In this document: positions 1 to 10,732 of the stretch, piece after piece
How positions within the stretch are numbered: the first letter of the stretch is position 1
Layout of the letters: every line of letters begins with the position of its first letter
Source of the DNA: Alloteropsis semialata
Lineage: Eukaryota > Streptophyta > Magnoliopsida > Poales > Poaceae
Length of the DNA: 64,000 bases
Direction of reading: 5' to 3'
NCBI GenBank assembly: GCA_004135705.1
Contig: CM014278.1
Location: forward strand, 73,454,598-73,518,597
The notes under the pieces: generated by a model
The model's input: the letters and a program-made list of their open reading frames with translations, nothing else
Told to the model about the DNA's origin: nothing
Databases searched by the model: none
Made by a program: the position numbers and the translations under genes

Positions 1-245
1 CTCCGCCCCGTCCCGGCACCCTGCTCCGCCCCGTCGCCCTGCTCCATCCCGGCCGTCCTGGACTCGCCCCGTCCCGGCCGTCGCCCTGCTGGCCGACTCG
101 GAGCTCCGCCCCCGGCCCTGCTCCTGGACTCGCCCCGTCCCGGCCGTCCTGGACTCGCGCCGCCCCGGCCCGGCCGTCGCCCCGTCCCGGCCGTCGCCCT
201 GCTGGCCGACTCGGAGCTCCGCCGCCAGCGCCACCCCCGTCGCCA
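1..245 (+). other. GC-rich repetitive leader or first exon
   Basis: Very GC-rich sequence built from repeated phrases such as CTCGCCCCGTCCCGGCCGT and a GCCCTGCTGGCCGACTCGG unit seen twice (about 83 and 198). It ends in CGCCAG followed by GTAACG at 246, a good splice donor, so it may be the 5' leader exon of the zinc-finger gene fragment downstream. No recognisable protein domain is seen in any frame. The first exon normal for that gene family is not visible here and may lie upstream of the window. Confidence 0.4.
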
Positions 246-796
246 GGTAACGGCCCCCCTTCCTCCCGCGGGGCCTCGCTTGCTGCCGTGGCTCCTGGCC
301 GTGCCCGCTGCCCCCCTGGTGGCCGGTGGGCACCGGATCGGGTTTCGACGGCCTCGCGTGGCTCCTGGCTCGGCGGATTTCGGGTTCCCGTTTCGGATTC
401 GTTGCCCTAGCAGTAGCTGTGAGGTGCGTGGGTCCGAGGGTAGGCCGTTGGTTAAACCCTAGCGGCGTCAATCTGTGAAATTTTGCCCTTTTTTTGGCGG
501 GGCCTTGTGCTGGCTTTATGAATTGGGTGGGTTCACATCGAGCTGGTTGGTTATCCTGGCATCAAGCGTGTGGCTTCTGTAGCATTTGTTTCTATACACA
601 TGTTGCGGTTAGAATTACGTGATTTTGGGGTTCGTCCGTTTTCATCCTGTTTCGTCTTGGTACTTTAGTTTGATGCGGAAATGTGTACCACTCAGCATCA
701 TGAACAATTAGCTCTACAGTTTCTTTTTTTACTCAGCATCATGAGTAAAAATTAAAAGAAGACAAAAGACTGATGACTCTGACTTAATCCTTGCAG

Positions 797-1787
797 GCTG
801 CTAGTTCACTTGCTTGTGCTCAAAGAGGCTGGGTGAACATTGATGTGGACAAGATTGAGTGTGAATCATGTGGTGCACATCTTATCTTTACTGCAGTGAC
901 ATCCTGGTCCCCTGCTGAAGGTATGCTCTTAGTCAGCAAAATTTCCCGTGTGCTTTTTCAAGTTGGTTATATGGTTTTCTTACCATTTTTGGTGCAAAAG
1001 TGTTGTTATTAACCGCAGAGACTAATCAGAGCCTGTGAATATTGCAAATAAGGGAACTAGTTTTATTTCTAATGTTTCCTTTTATTGTAGGATCTGTTGC
1101 ATATCACAAGCTCCCTGCTTCTTTTGTTAACTGTTGGGATTTTTTTTTGCTTAAAAAAAGCAGAAACCATTTCCTGAATTTACCATTTATTTCTACCAAT
1201 TCAGTAGAGGAAGAGAGATTATATTGTGTATTTTAGTCTAACCTTTGTGTGTGACATTAGGTGCAAGTTTTGCTTATCCTAATTGCAAATTAAAGTGATC
1301 TAACCTGTTTGCAGTTTATGGTTCAATCTGTTTTGCATGTAAAGCAGGAATCCCCAGCATTTACCTGTTTCTTCTATGTTACCCTGGGTATTTTTAATGT
1401 TTCCTTTTATTGTCGATCTGTTTCATTGGAAGTTATAGAACTTAGTTTAGGTTCCCAGAGCTAATGAACTTCTTATCATAAGTCACAAATCTAAATTTCT
1501 GTCTGGTGTTGTTTATGCTTTTTTTTGGCTACTTAGTTAAGCTAGACATATATTACTAGTATCTCCTCACAAAATGAAACATGTTTATCCTGTGAGACCT
1601 GACTTCCTTGTTGGGACCTTTATGTTATGTTGTAGTTGCAATTGCGAGGGAAGCTTTTGCTGAGCAACTCGATGCATCGCACCAGAATGATTGTCCTTGG
1701 AGGGGGAATAGCTGTGCTGATAGCCTGGTCCAGTTCCACCTTACCCCTTCAGCTCTTGTTACTGATGAGCGCAAGTCTCTTTATTAG
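797..1787 (+). pseudogene. NIPA-like C3HC zinc-finger gene fragment (two exons)
   Basis: Two exons can be read: 797-920 (acceptor TTGCAG, donor GTATGC) and 1636-1787 (acceptor TTGTAG), joining in phase. Together they encode about 91 residues of the C3HC zinc finger found in NIPA/ZC3HC1-like nuclear proteins: the GWVNIDVDKIECESCGAHL segment gives the CX2C pair, and HQNDCPW supplies the His and last Cys. Family members run to several hundred residues with a conserved N-terminal segment before this domain and an Rsm1-like region after it; both are missing here, and the reading frame stops at 1785-1787 a few codons after the zinc finger. It adjoins CACTA terminal repeats, so a transposon-captured copy is likely. 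The domain call is firm; whether it is expressed is unknown. Confidence 0.75.
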
Positions 1788-1996
1788 TAATAAATTAGTA
1801 TACTTGTGAGCACTTAGTAGTAGTAGTAGTAATGTTGAACTACAAACTTGTATTAGACTTCATGTAATAAAGTTGATATATGGATTGCAAATGTACTATG
1901 TTGGTGATGAATTGTGAATGCATTATATATTTGTGAATTATTGTGCTGTGAAAATTGAGACATTCTAATTATTATTTTTTATTCTGAAAAAACATA
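1788..1996. other. AT-rich 3' flank with TAG microsatellite
   Basis: AT-rich sequence after the zinc-finger stop codon. It holds a short TAG trinucleotide run near 1817-1832. No coding signal is seen. Confidence 0.5.
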
Positions 1997-2336
1997 TCAC
2001 AGCCGGTTCAAACCGGCTGTGAAAATGCCCTTTCACAGCCGGTTTTTATTTGCAGAAAACCGGCTGTGAAAATGCCCTTTCACAGCCGGTTTTGGTTGGA
2101 AGAAAACCGGCTGTGAAAATGCACTTTCACAGCCGGTTTTTTGACAAAAAACCGGCTGTGATAGCGCTTGACGCAGCAGGTTTCCAAGGTTCAAAACCGG
2201 CTGTGAAACTATTTTCACAGCCGGTTCATGACGTAAACCGGCTGTGAAAATCAGTTTTCACAGCCGGTTAAAAACCAACTGTGAAAATGAGATTATCAGC
2301 GCCACTTAACCAGCGCCACTTTTGAAAACCGCCTGT
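1997..2336. repeat. CACTA subterminal inverted repeat array
   Basis: About twelve copies of an 11-bp word alternate in orientation as CACAGCCGGTT and AACCGGCTGTG, six each way, so the stretch folds into a series of hairpins. Short direct and inverted subterminal repeats like these are characteristic of CACTA (En/Spm) transposon ends, where the element's own protein binds. The last copies, towards 2336, are degenerate (ACCAACTGTG, ACCGCCTGTG). Confidence 0.85.
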
Positions 2337-2381
2337 GATGTGGGCAACCGAACCGCCTGTGATGCTCCTGCTGTAGTAGTG

Positions 2382-2964
2382 GGTTCTCTGTGTTGGGGAA
2401 GTCGAGGTGAGGTCCTGGACGCACAAAGGAGATAGAGAGAGGGGTCGGTAGGTTGCCGAAACAACAGAACGAATGTGGCAGCATGCTTCACCTCCTTGGA
2501 TGCAGGCGGACATGGACAGCAACGGCGAAGTCCAATGACGGAGAAGTTGGAGTGCGGAGGGGGTGTGAAGGCGGTCAGGGAGGCATGGACAGAAGGGAAC
2601 GAGGGAGACAGGAATTTCTCACCTTCACGGTCTCTATCGAACGCAGAAGATGGCATAGGAGTCCATGGATGAGAAATTGGTTTGCAGGGGAGATAAAAGA
2701 GGTCAGGTAGGAACTCGCCCGGAGTTTTATAGGCGTGGAGGAGCACTGATGGCCAGGAATTGGAGAGGGCAGCGGTTTTGCTGCCATGGCATGAATGCCA
2801 TTGAAGGGAATTAAAGCCAGGAGTTTCTGTTGGGGAGAAGAAAGGGAGGGGCATGGCTGTTCTCGTGGAGGAGAAGGGAATGCGACAGGGCGTGGCTGTT
2901 GGTGGACGTGGTGGGGGGAGAGATGGGGCGCGGTTCAGGGAGGCGAGCGACGGTTTCTGGTTCT
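2382..2964. other. Unassigned flank, split by element A
   Basis: Moderately GC-rich, purine-rich sequence between the CACTA end and element A. Removing element A joins it to 15455 onward. The minus strand is open for 182 codons (2854-2306), but the ORF runs into the CACTA repeats and shows no recognisable domain, so I do not call a gene. Confidence 0.4.
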
Positions 2965-3275
2965 TGAAAGTGCATCTAGGCCTCCCATGTGTTTTGGTGT
3001 TAATGACAACTAGAATTTGGGATTTGATGCTTGTATTGAAGTGTATGCAGGAATAAAAGAAAAGAATGGATTATGAATATCAAAAGAAGGTCCCCAATTT
3101 CTTATGTATGGTGGAAGAGGTCATTGGCGATTTAAATTCATTTTTGGTTTGAATTTGAGTATAGGAATCACCGTACTATCAAGGGGGACGTGTTTGATGA
3201 ATCAAGAATGCCTAAAGTGCTTATTTGAGATGCTAACTAACCAAGAGAGTTTCTTGATCTGTTTTTCTGGCCAAA

Positions 3276-3312
3276 ACCGGTCGGACCGGTTTTGGGAACC
3301 GGTCGGACCGGT
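3276..3312. promoter_or_regulatory. ACCGGT quartet in element A U3
   Basis: Four ACCGGT hexamers start at 3276, 3285, 3298 and 3307: two pairs with 9-bp start spacing, the pairs 22 bp apart. The 3' LTR copy is at 14194, 14203, 14216 (mutated to ATCGGT) and 14225. It lies about 400 bp upstream of the LTR TATA box. No known function is assigned. Confidence 0.8.
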
Positions 3313-3349
3313 TTCTAACTTTAGTTCTTCAGGCGCTGCACAGCGTCCT

Positions 3350-3672
3350 GCCGGAATTTCCGACACTATGTCGGAATTTCTGATGTGGCCGGAAATACCC
3401 GGTGCAGTAGCTCCGGCAGGCTCGGTTTGGTACCAGAAATCTCCGGTGCTCGGTGCCAGAATTTCCTGTAGGTCTGTTAGTCGTGCTAATTCTGTTGACT
3501 TGGGCTTGACCGGAAATATCCGAGGACATTCTCCGGTGGGCTCGGTTTGGTCTCGGAAGTTCCGGTAGGTAATACCGGAAATTCCGGTGGGGCTGTTCGT
3601 CAGGCTGATTCTTAGTTCAAAACAGTGCCTTGTCGGAAGTTCCGACACTATGTCGGAAATTCCGGTAGGTGA
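3350..3672. repeat. CCGGAAATTCCGG-type array in element A U3
   Basis: About a dozen imperfect palindromes of the form (C/T)CGGAA(A/G)TTCCG(G/A) are spread irregularly through the U3 region immediately upstream of the TATA box. A related array occurs inside the element at 10733-10925, again immediately upstream of a TATA-like box. The arrangement suggests protein-binding sites; that is inference. Confidence 0.7.
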
Positions 3673-3682
3673 CCTGGCAGTG

Positions 3683-3717
3683 CATAACGGCTAGTTTTTG
3701 GGGGCCCTCTATAAATA
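3683..3717 (+). promoter_or_regulatory. Element A LTR promoter: MSA-like site and TATA box
   Basis: CATAACGGCTA at 3683-3693 matches the plant mitosis-specific activator consensus YCYAACGGYYA at all but one position. A clear TATA box, TATAAATA, follows at 3710-3717. Transcription should start about 30 bp downstream of it. The same pair is present in the 3' LTR at 14601-14635. Confidence 0.7.
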
Positions 3718-4535
3718 CCCCCTCAGCCCCACCTTCATTTGCTGCTGACCTAACCCGAGACAAACACCTCCCTAAGCATTGAATTCACACTCCCAACTCC
3801 CTCTAGAGCCATTTCTTGCAAGGATTTGAGTAGAGGATTGGTGGTGAGTGATTCTTGAGGTGTGAGAGTAAAGCTTTGAGTGAGTTCTTCATTGGTTCAT
3901 CTCAAGAAGCGCTTGAAGCATTCTTTGATTCGTCGATTCGCGTTTGTTACTCTTGGAGCTGAGCTCCTAGACGGTTAGGCGTCGCCGGCAACTCCCAACT
4001 TCGTGTGGTTGAGTGCCGGACGTTTGTAATCTTCATCCCTTTGTGGGACAATAGTAAGAATTTCAATCCGGCCTTTGTGGTTGATTGAAGGAGGCAAGGG
4101 GTTAGAGTTGACCCGGCTCTACGTGAGCACCTCAACGGAGACGTAGCTCCTAAGTGGAGTGAACTTCGGTGAACAAATCCTTGTCTCTTGTTCTTGTTAT
4201 TGTTCTTCACGTTCATATCGTTCTTGAGCTTAAATTGACCCGATCTATATTGTGTTAAGTTTCCGCTGCTAGAGATCATAGTTTTAAGCTTCCTAACACT
4301 TGTGGTGAACTTTCTATTCATATAGAATCTGCTATTTCATTTTAGTTTTTGAATCTCGAATTCAGGTTTTGTCCTGCCGGAAGTTCTTCCCCTGTGCCGG
4401 CAATTTCCGTTAAACCGGAAATTCCGACACAGTGCCAGAAGTTTCGGCACATTTAATTTTTATTTGTGAAATTTGCAGAAATTTTTATACAGGCCTATTC
4501 ACCCCCCCTCTAGGCCTAGTATCGGTCCTTTCAAT

Positions 4536-4547
4536 TGGTATCAGAGC
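4536..4547 (+). other. Element A primer binding site
   Basis: TGGTATCAGAGC, two bases after the 5' LTR, is the common plant primer site complementary to the 3' end of initiator tRNA-Met. It marks the start of minus-strand DNA synthesis and fixes the LTR boundary. Confidence 0.9.
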
Positions 4548-4588
4548 CTAATCTCTTGATTTAGGCTTAACCGCTAAGGGAAAACACT

Positions 4589-6538
4589 ATGGCCGGTAAA
4601 GAGGATGATGTTGCTATTACCGGTGCTTCCACCGTCGACAGCTCCAACACTTCCGCCGCTGCTGCTCAACTCTTGATTGGTAGCCGTCGAAGTCATCCCC
4701 CAACTCATTACGACTCAAGCTCGAGCGATGATGATTTTGAAGTGAGTGATGTTGAGGGTGACTTCACCGAAGAAGAAAAGAAGAAGCTAAGAAAGGAAAA
4801 GTTAAACAAAAAGTGTCAAGAGAAAGCCGAGAAGAAGGCTCAAAGGCTCTTCAAGAAGAAGCTCCAAAAGGATAGGGAGAAGAACACTCTCGATGGGCTA
4901 CATGCGGTGTCTCATCCATATGGAGCACCTTCTCAAAACATTTCTAACTCTTCTCCATTTTCATTTACTCTGGTTCCAATGGGCAAAGTTCCTCACTTTG
5001 ATGGAAGTGATTATGCCCGTTGGAGTGATGATATGAAAATGCATCTTTATGGTCTTAATCCCGCTCTTTGGACCATTGTGGTTGTAGGTGTGAAGCAACA
5101 TGATGAGGATGAACCTATTACTCCGGAGCTAGAGCATGACATGTTCCGGAATGCTCAAGCCGTTCGGGTCATTAGAAGCTCACTTTGCACTTATGAGTAC
5201 AACAAGGTTAGAGGGATTGAAAGCGCCAAGAAAATTTGGGACATACTCCGATTGTCTCATGAAGGCTCCGATGAAGTCAAGGAAGGGAAGATGGATTTAC
5301 TCCAAGGAGAATTGGAGTCTTTTGTCATGAAGAAGGATGAAACTCTCCAACAAATGTATGATAGGCTCAAACTCCTTGTGACTGATATTAGATCTCTTGG
5401 TAGCAAGGATTGGGATGATTACAAGGTCACAAAGAAGATGCTTAGAGCTTATGCTCCCAAGAGTCGCATGTTGGCGGTTATCATAAGAGGGAAGGAGAAC
5501 TACAAGAAAATGACTCCAATTCAACTACTCAATGAGTTGCAATATCATGAGATGCATGATTTGGATATTGACAAGTCAATTGGGCAAGATGAAGTCAAAA
5601 CCATTGCTCTCAAAGCCGAACCAAGCAAGAAAGTTGAATCAATTGAGAAGCCATCAAAGTCAAAGAAGAAAGTTGATTCAAGTGAAGATGAGAGCACGGA
5701 TGAAGAAACGGCAATGATGGTCAAGAACTTCAAGAGATTCATGAAGAGAAGAGGTGACAAGAAAAAGAACAACTCAAGAAGATGCTATTCTTGCAAGAGA
5801 GTTGGTCACTTCATTGCCGAATGCCCGAACAAGAAGGATGATGATGATGAGGACCACAAGGATGACAAGAAATCCAAGGACAAGGAGAATAGGTACAAGG
5901 AAAAGAGCAAGGAGTACAAGAAGAAGAATGGCCATGCTCATGTTGGTGAAGGTTGGGATTCAAGTGATGAGTCCGATGAGGAAGGTGTAGCATCCATTGC
6001 CATGCATGAAGCTTCACCAACACCAAGGCTCTTCAACAATCTCTCCGATGATGATGATCACCCCATGTGCTTCATGGCCAAGGGGACTAAGGTATCAAAC
6101 TATTCCAATCCTCCATCATCTCCTACCTCCACATGTAGCAATGTTGAAAATGACTTAGATGAGGAGGAAGAAGCCGAACATAAAGCTATCATGATAAAAC
6201 AATTTGGTAAAAAGGGTTATAAGGAAATTAAAAAGCTTGTGGAGAAATTGGAGAAAAAGAAAGAGGCACTTAGAGAACTAGAAGAATTGCTCAACCTTGA
6301 GAAGGAGAGAAACCTAGTTCTAGAAGAGTCTCTAGTTGAGAAAAAGGTGAAGGTTGAAAAATTGACAATGGACTTGTCTCTTGCCAATGATTCATATGAG
6401 CGGATGTCAAAGGAACATGCTTTGGCAAATGATGCTCTAGCTAACCTAAAGAATGTTCATAGCGAGCTTCAAGAAAGGCATTCACGCCTAGAAAATACAT
6501 ACAAAGAACTTGAAGTTAGCTTTGGTACTCTTTGGTAA
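4589..6538 (+). CDS. Element A gag polyprotein (Copia UBN2-type)
   Basis: Forms the virus-like particle that packages element RNA. The 649-residue frame starts at an ATG 41 bp after the primer site. A gag-polypeptide domain covers roughly residues 130-330 (VPHFDGSDYARWSDDMKMHL is its typical start), and a CCHC zinc knuckle, CYSCKRVGHFIAEC, lies near residue 398. Lysine-rich and acidic segments flank the knuckle, and the C-terminus is heptad-rich coiled coil. The frame ends at TAA 6536-6538, but the same reading frame continues beyond it with Copia-like sequence, so the stop is probably a mutation in what was one gag-pol ORF. Confidence 0.9.
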   Translation: MAGKEDDVAITGASTVDSSNTSAAAAQLLIGSRRSHPPTHYDSSSSDDDFEVSDVEGDFTEEEKKKLRKEKLNKKCQEKAEKKAQRLFKKKLQKDREKNTLDGLHAVSHPYGAPSQNISNSSPFSFTLVPMGKVPHFDGSDYARWSDDMKMHLYGLNPALWTIVVVGVKQHDEDEPITPELEHDMFRNAQAVRVIRSSLCTYEYNKVRGIESAKKIWDILRLSHEGSDEVKEGKMDLLQGELESFVMKKDETLQQMYDRLKLLVTDIRSLGSKDWDDYKVTKKMLRAYAPKSRMLAVIIRGKENYKKMTPIQLLNELQYHEMHDLDIDKSIGQDEVKTIALKAEPSKKVESIEKPSKSKKKVDSSEDESTDEETAMMVKNFKRFMKRRGDKKKNNSRRCYSCKRVGHFIAECPNKKDDDDEDHKDDKKSKDKENRYKEKSKEYKKKNGHAHVGEGWDSSDESDEEGVASIAMHEASPTPRLFNNLSDDDDHPMCFMAKGTKVSNYSNPPSSPTSTCSNVENDLDEEEEAEHKAIMIKQFGKKGYKEIKKLVEKLEKKKEALRELEELLNLEKERNLVLEESLVEKKVKVEKLTMDLSLANDSYERMSKEHALANDALANLKNVHSELQERHSRLENTYKELEVSFGTLW

Positions 6539-7201
6539 AGCACCAAAACTAATTCCAAAACTACTCTTGACTCCAATGTCTCCACTAGCAAAGGTTGCTC
6601 AAGATGTTATAATGTTGATATCGATGCTTGTGCTACTAACCTTTCCAAGATAGAAAAATCAATCAAGGACAAGGATGCTCAAATCAATAAGTTGAACATG
6701 TATATTGAGAAGGACAAGCTCAAAGGTAAGAGTGAGTTTGATACTCATCCGGCTTACAACGCCGGAAGGTATCCCACCATTCGTGATGGACTTGGCCACA
6801 CAAGAGGAAACAAGACAAATGGACGAGAGATTGTGAATGGCAAGTCAAGTCCATTGTGGAAGAAGGGTGCCAACCTTGGTGACTTGATGGACATGGCTCA
6901 TGGTGTTACCAAGAAGAATGTTGCATAAGGTAAGGCCATGGTTGAGAGCTCAAACAAGGTAAACACCAAGAGCTCAACCAAGGTTCATGCAAGCAACAAG
7001 AATGTGATACATCCTCCTTCACCCAACTACATCATTGACTACACGGTTGTATTCCAAAATGGGAAGATGGTCGTCAAGTATATTGGTGCTCATACTAGGA
7101 AGATGATGAGGAGTGTGTGGATACCTAAGATTGCTTACTCTAACCTTCAAGGACCTAAACAAGTTTGGGTACCTAAAGCTTAAGCTTAACTTGTTTTGTA
7201 G
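6539..7201 (+). pseudogene. Element A gag-pol linker with in-frame stops
   Basis: The gag frame continues through this stretch and into pol without a frameshift, but is broken by stops at 6926 (TAA), 7181 (TAA), 7187 (TAA) and 7199 (TAG) besides the gag stop at 6536. The translated segments 6692-6928 and 6938-7183 look like the gag C-terminus and the spacer before protease. The last stop lies in TTGTTTTGTAG, which also resembles a 3' splice acceptor placed just before the protease frame. Decay is the simpler explanation; a spliced or readthrough pol message is possible. Confidence 0.6.
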
Positions 7202-7228
7202 GCATATTCCTCCGGTGGGACTTCATGG

Positions 7229-10200
7229 TTGCTCGATAGTGGATGTTCAAATCATATGACCGGAGAGAAGAATATGTTCTCATCATTAGAAGAATATGAT
7301 ACACCTATTGAGAAGATCACATTTGGTGATAATAATCATGGTGATGTGATAGGTCAAGGTAAAATTGCTATCTCAAATGATTCATCACTTTCAAATGTTT
7401 ATTTAGTTGATTCTTTGGGATACAATTTGTTGTCGGTGTCACAACTTTGTGAGATGGGCTATAATTGTCTCTTTACTAATGAGGGTGTGTCCATCTTGAG
7501 AAGGGAGGATTCCTCTATTGCTTTTACCGGTCAACTTAAGGGAAAGCTTTATCTAGTTGATTTCACAACTACTAAAGTGGAACCGAAGACTTGTTTAGTG
7601 GCAAAATCTAGCATGGGTTGGCTTTGGCATCGCCGGCTAGCTCATGTTGGCATGAGGAACTTGGCCAAACTTCAAAGAGATGAACACATCCTAGGACTAA
7701 CAAATGTTGTTTTTGAGAAAGATAGGTTGTGTAGTGCATGCCAAGCCGGGAAGCAAGTTGGTGCTCCACATCCACCCAAGAATATTCTATCTAGCTCAAG
7801 ACCCTTGAAGCTTCTTCATATGGATTTGTTTGGACCCATTGCTTACATTAGCATTGGGGGCAACAAATATGGCCTTGTCATTGTGGATGACTTCTCTCGG
7901 TTCACTTGGGTATTCTTTTTGAAAGAGAAGAGTGAAGCTCAAGGAATCATCAAGAAGTTTATTAGAAGAGTTCAAAATGAGTTTGAGTTGAAGGTCAAGC
8001 GCATTAGAAGTGACAATGGCTCGGAGTTTAGAAATACCGGTGTTGAGGAATTTCTTGATGAAGAAGGCATCTTGCATGAGCTCTCCGCCCCCTATACACC
8101 TCAACAAAATGGCATTGTTGAGAGGAAGAATAGGACATTGATTGAGATGGCAAGAACCATGCTTGATGAGTACAATACTCCGGATATCTTTTGGGCCGAA
8201 GCAATCAACACCGCATGCCATGCCACCAACCGGCTTTATCTCCAAAAGTACTTGAACAAGACTCCATATGAGATAATCACCGGTAACAAGCCTAAGGTGC
8301 ATTACTTTAGAGTTTTTGGTTGCAAATGTTACATTCTTAACAAGAAGGCCAAAAGTTCTAAGTTTGCACCTAAGGTTGATGAAGGTTTTCTACTTGGTTA
8401 TGGTACTAACGAACACGCCTACCGTGTCTTCAACAAAACCACCGGTTGTGTTGAGGTCACGGTGGATGTGAAATTTGATGAATCAAACGGCTCTCAAGTA
8501 GAGCAAGTTGTAAATGACCTTGTAGATGATGAAGAGCCTCCAAGTGAATCCATCTTGAAGATGGGATTAGGTGAAGTAAGGCCAAGGGAGACTCTCATGA
8601 AGGATGAAGGGCAAGCTCAAGCTCCGGATGATGGGACTAGTGAGCCATCTTCTTCAACAAGAGTTGAACCATCCACTTCTCCTCATGGTCAAGATCAAGC
8701 TCATGGTGACGATCATGATCATGGCATTGATCAAGGGGGAGGCCAAGATGAAGAAACTCAAGACATTGCTCCTCAAGCTAATGAAGAAGATGGTGATGGG
8801 CCTATTCAAAGGCAATCTCAAGTACCTCATCCTAGAGTTCATCAAAGTGTCCAACGGGATCATCCCGTGGATAATATCCTTGGGAGCATCCGAAGAGGGG
8901 TAACTACTCGTTCTCGTTTAGCAAATTTTTGTGCTAGTTACTCTTTTGTTTCCTCCTTGGAGCCTCTCAAGGTTGAAGAAGCACTTGGTGATGCGGATTG
9001 GGTCATGGCAATGCAAGAAGAATTGAACAACTTCATAAGAAATCAAGTATGGGAATTGGTGAAGCGACCCAAGCAAAATGTGATTGGCACCAAGTGGGTA
9101 TTCTGCAACAAACAAGATGAACATGGTGTTGTCACAAGAAACAAGGCAAGGTTGGTTGCTTAAGGGTTCACTCAAATTGAAGGTTTGGATTTTGGTGAAA
9201 CTTATGCTCCCGTAGCTAGGCTTGAATCAATTCATATATTACTTGCCTATGCTACTCACCATGATTTCAAGCTTTATCAAATGGATGTGAAAAGTGCATT
9301 CTTGAATGGGCCTCTCTCCGAGTTGGTATATGTGGAGCAACCACCGGGCTTTGAAGACCCCAAGCATCCCGACTACGTGTACAAGCTCCATAAGGCGCTC
9401 TATGGGCTCAAGCAAGCTCCTAGAGCATGGTATGAATGCCTTAGGGAATTTCTTCTTAAGAACGGCTTTGTGATGGGCAAAGCCGATTCTACTCTCTTTA
9501 CTCAAAAGGTTGACAATGACTTATTTGTTTGTCAAATATATGTTGATGATATTATCTTTGGTTCTACTAATGAAAAGTTTTGTGAAGAATTTAGTAATAT
9601 CATGACCAAGAGATTTGAGATGTCCATGATGGGTGAATTGAAGTTCTTTCTTGGATTTCAAATCAAGCAATTGAAGGAAGGGACTTTCATATGTCAAACC
9701 AAGTATGTAAATGATATACTCAAGAAGTTTGACATGGTCGATGCAAAGCCTATCAAGACACCCATGGCCGTCAATGGACATCTTGATCTTAATGAAGATG
9801 GAAAATCCGTGGATCAAAAGGTATATCGCTCCATGATTGGTTCCTTGCTTTACCTTTGTGCATCTAGGCCGGATATTATGCTTAGTGTGTGCATGTGTGC
9901 AAGATTTCAAGCTAATCCTAAAGAATGTCACTTAATTGCCGTTAAGAGAATTTTGAGATATTTGGTGCATACTCCATACCTTGGCTTATGGTATCCCAAG
10001 GGCTCCACTTTCGATTTACTTGGCTATTCCGATTCGGATTATGCCGGTTGCAAAGTAGATCGAAAGAGTACCACCGGGACTTGTCAATTTCTTGGCCGGT
10101 CTTTGGTGTCTTGGAGCTCTAAGAAACAAAATTCCGTTGCCCTATCCACCGCCGAGGCCGAGTACGTTGCAGCCGGCGCTTGTTGTGCTCAACTACTTTG

Positions 10201-10492
10201 GATGAGGCAAACCTTGAGTGACTTTGGTTGTGAGTATAAAAATATCCCACTCTTGTGTGACAATGAGAGTGCCATAAAACTAGCAAACAACCCAGTCCAA
10301 CACTCAAGAACCAAGCATATTGACATAAGACACCATTTCTTGAGAGACCATGAAGCCAAAGGAGATATCGCTCTAAGCCATGTGAGTACCGAAAAACAAC
10401 TAGCCGATATCTTCACTAAGCCTCTTGATGAGCAAAGGTTTTGTGCTTTGAGGAATGAGCTAAATATCTTGGATTCTCGTACCGTGGTTTGA
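7229..10492 (+). CDS. Element A pol (protease, integrase, RT, RNase H), one stop
   Basis: Copia-order polyprotein. Protease is marked by LLDSGCSNHMTG at the start. GAG-pre-integrase zinc residues follow (WHRRLAHVG, then CSACQ at about 7737), then the integrase core with HMDLFGP, IRSDNGSEF and QQNGIVERKN supplying the DD-E residues. Reverse transcriptase begins near 8990 (WVMAMQEEL) and has the YVDD active-site box near 9539. RNase H runs from GYSDSDYAG (about 10020) through LSTAEAEY. The frame is broken once, by TAA at 9161-9163 where related elements have a sense codon (LVAQGFTQ); the frame is the same on both sides. Without suppression of that stop, RT and RNase H would not be made. Confidence 0.92.
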
Positions 10493-10732
10493 ATTATTGC
10501 ACACACCCTTTGTTTGATGCCTAGACTAGGTAAAATTGGTTTATTTGTGTGAGTTTTACAAAATATTTGGATTTGTGATCGTTGGATCATTCCTTGGCTC
10601 AAATGATCATAGTTATGTATTGTTGGATGTGGCTGATCATGTTGAGTCAAGTTTCTTACATGTCCGATCTCCAAATCTATCAAAATCACAAATCAAATCT
10701 CATCTCAAATCTGTTTTAATCCAGAGTCCACC

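Larger units (their letters stand above)
1..2381. mobile_element. CACTA transposon, one end in window
   Basis: The sequence CTGTAGTAGTG at 2371-2381 is the reverse complement of CACTACTACAG, the classic CACTA terminus, and it is joined directly to the subterminal repeat array at 1997-2336. The element therefore extends leftwards and out of the window; its other end and any transposase are not seen. The zinc-finger gene fragment lies within about 600 bp of this end, so it is probably internal cargo, though an element ending between the two cannot be excluded without the left terminus. Confidence 0.65.
2965..4533 (+). repeat. Element A 5' LTR
   Basis: Begins TGAAAGTGCATCTAGG and ends CGGTCCTTTCA. 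It contains paired ACCGGT motifs at 3276-3312, a CCGGAAATTCCGG-type array at 3350-3672, an MSA-like AACGG site at 3683-3693 and a TATA box at 3710-3717. Downstream is a long untranslated leader with further CCGGAAATTCCG words near 4376-4452. Confidence 0.95.

Noticed and set aside
1997..2336. CRISPR-like array of regularly repeated palindromes
   Set aside because: Units alternate in orientation, spacers are short and alike, and the array ends at a CACTA terminus; this is a eukaryotic transposon end.
2306..2854. 182-aa minus-strand ORF beside the CACTA end
   Set aside because: It runs into CACTA repeats, has no recognisable domain, and its upstream is cut by element A.
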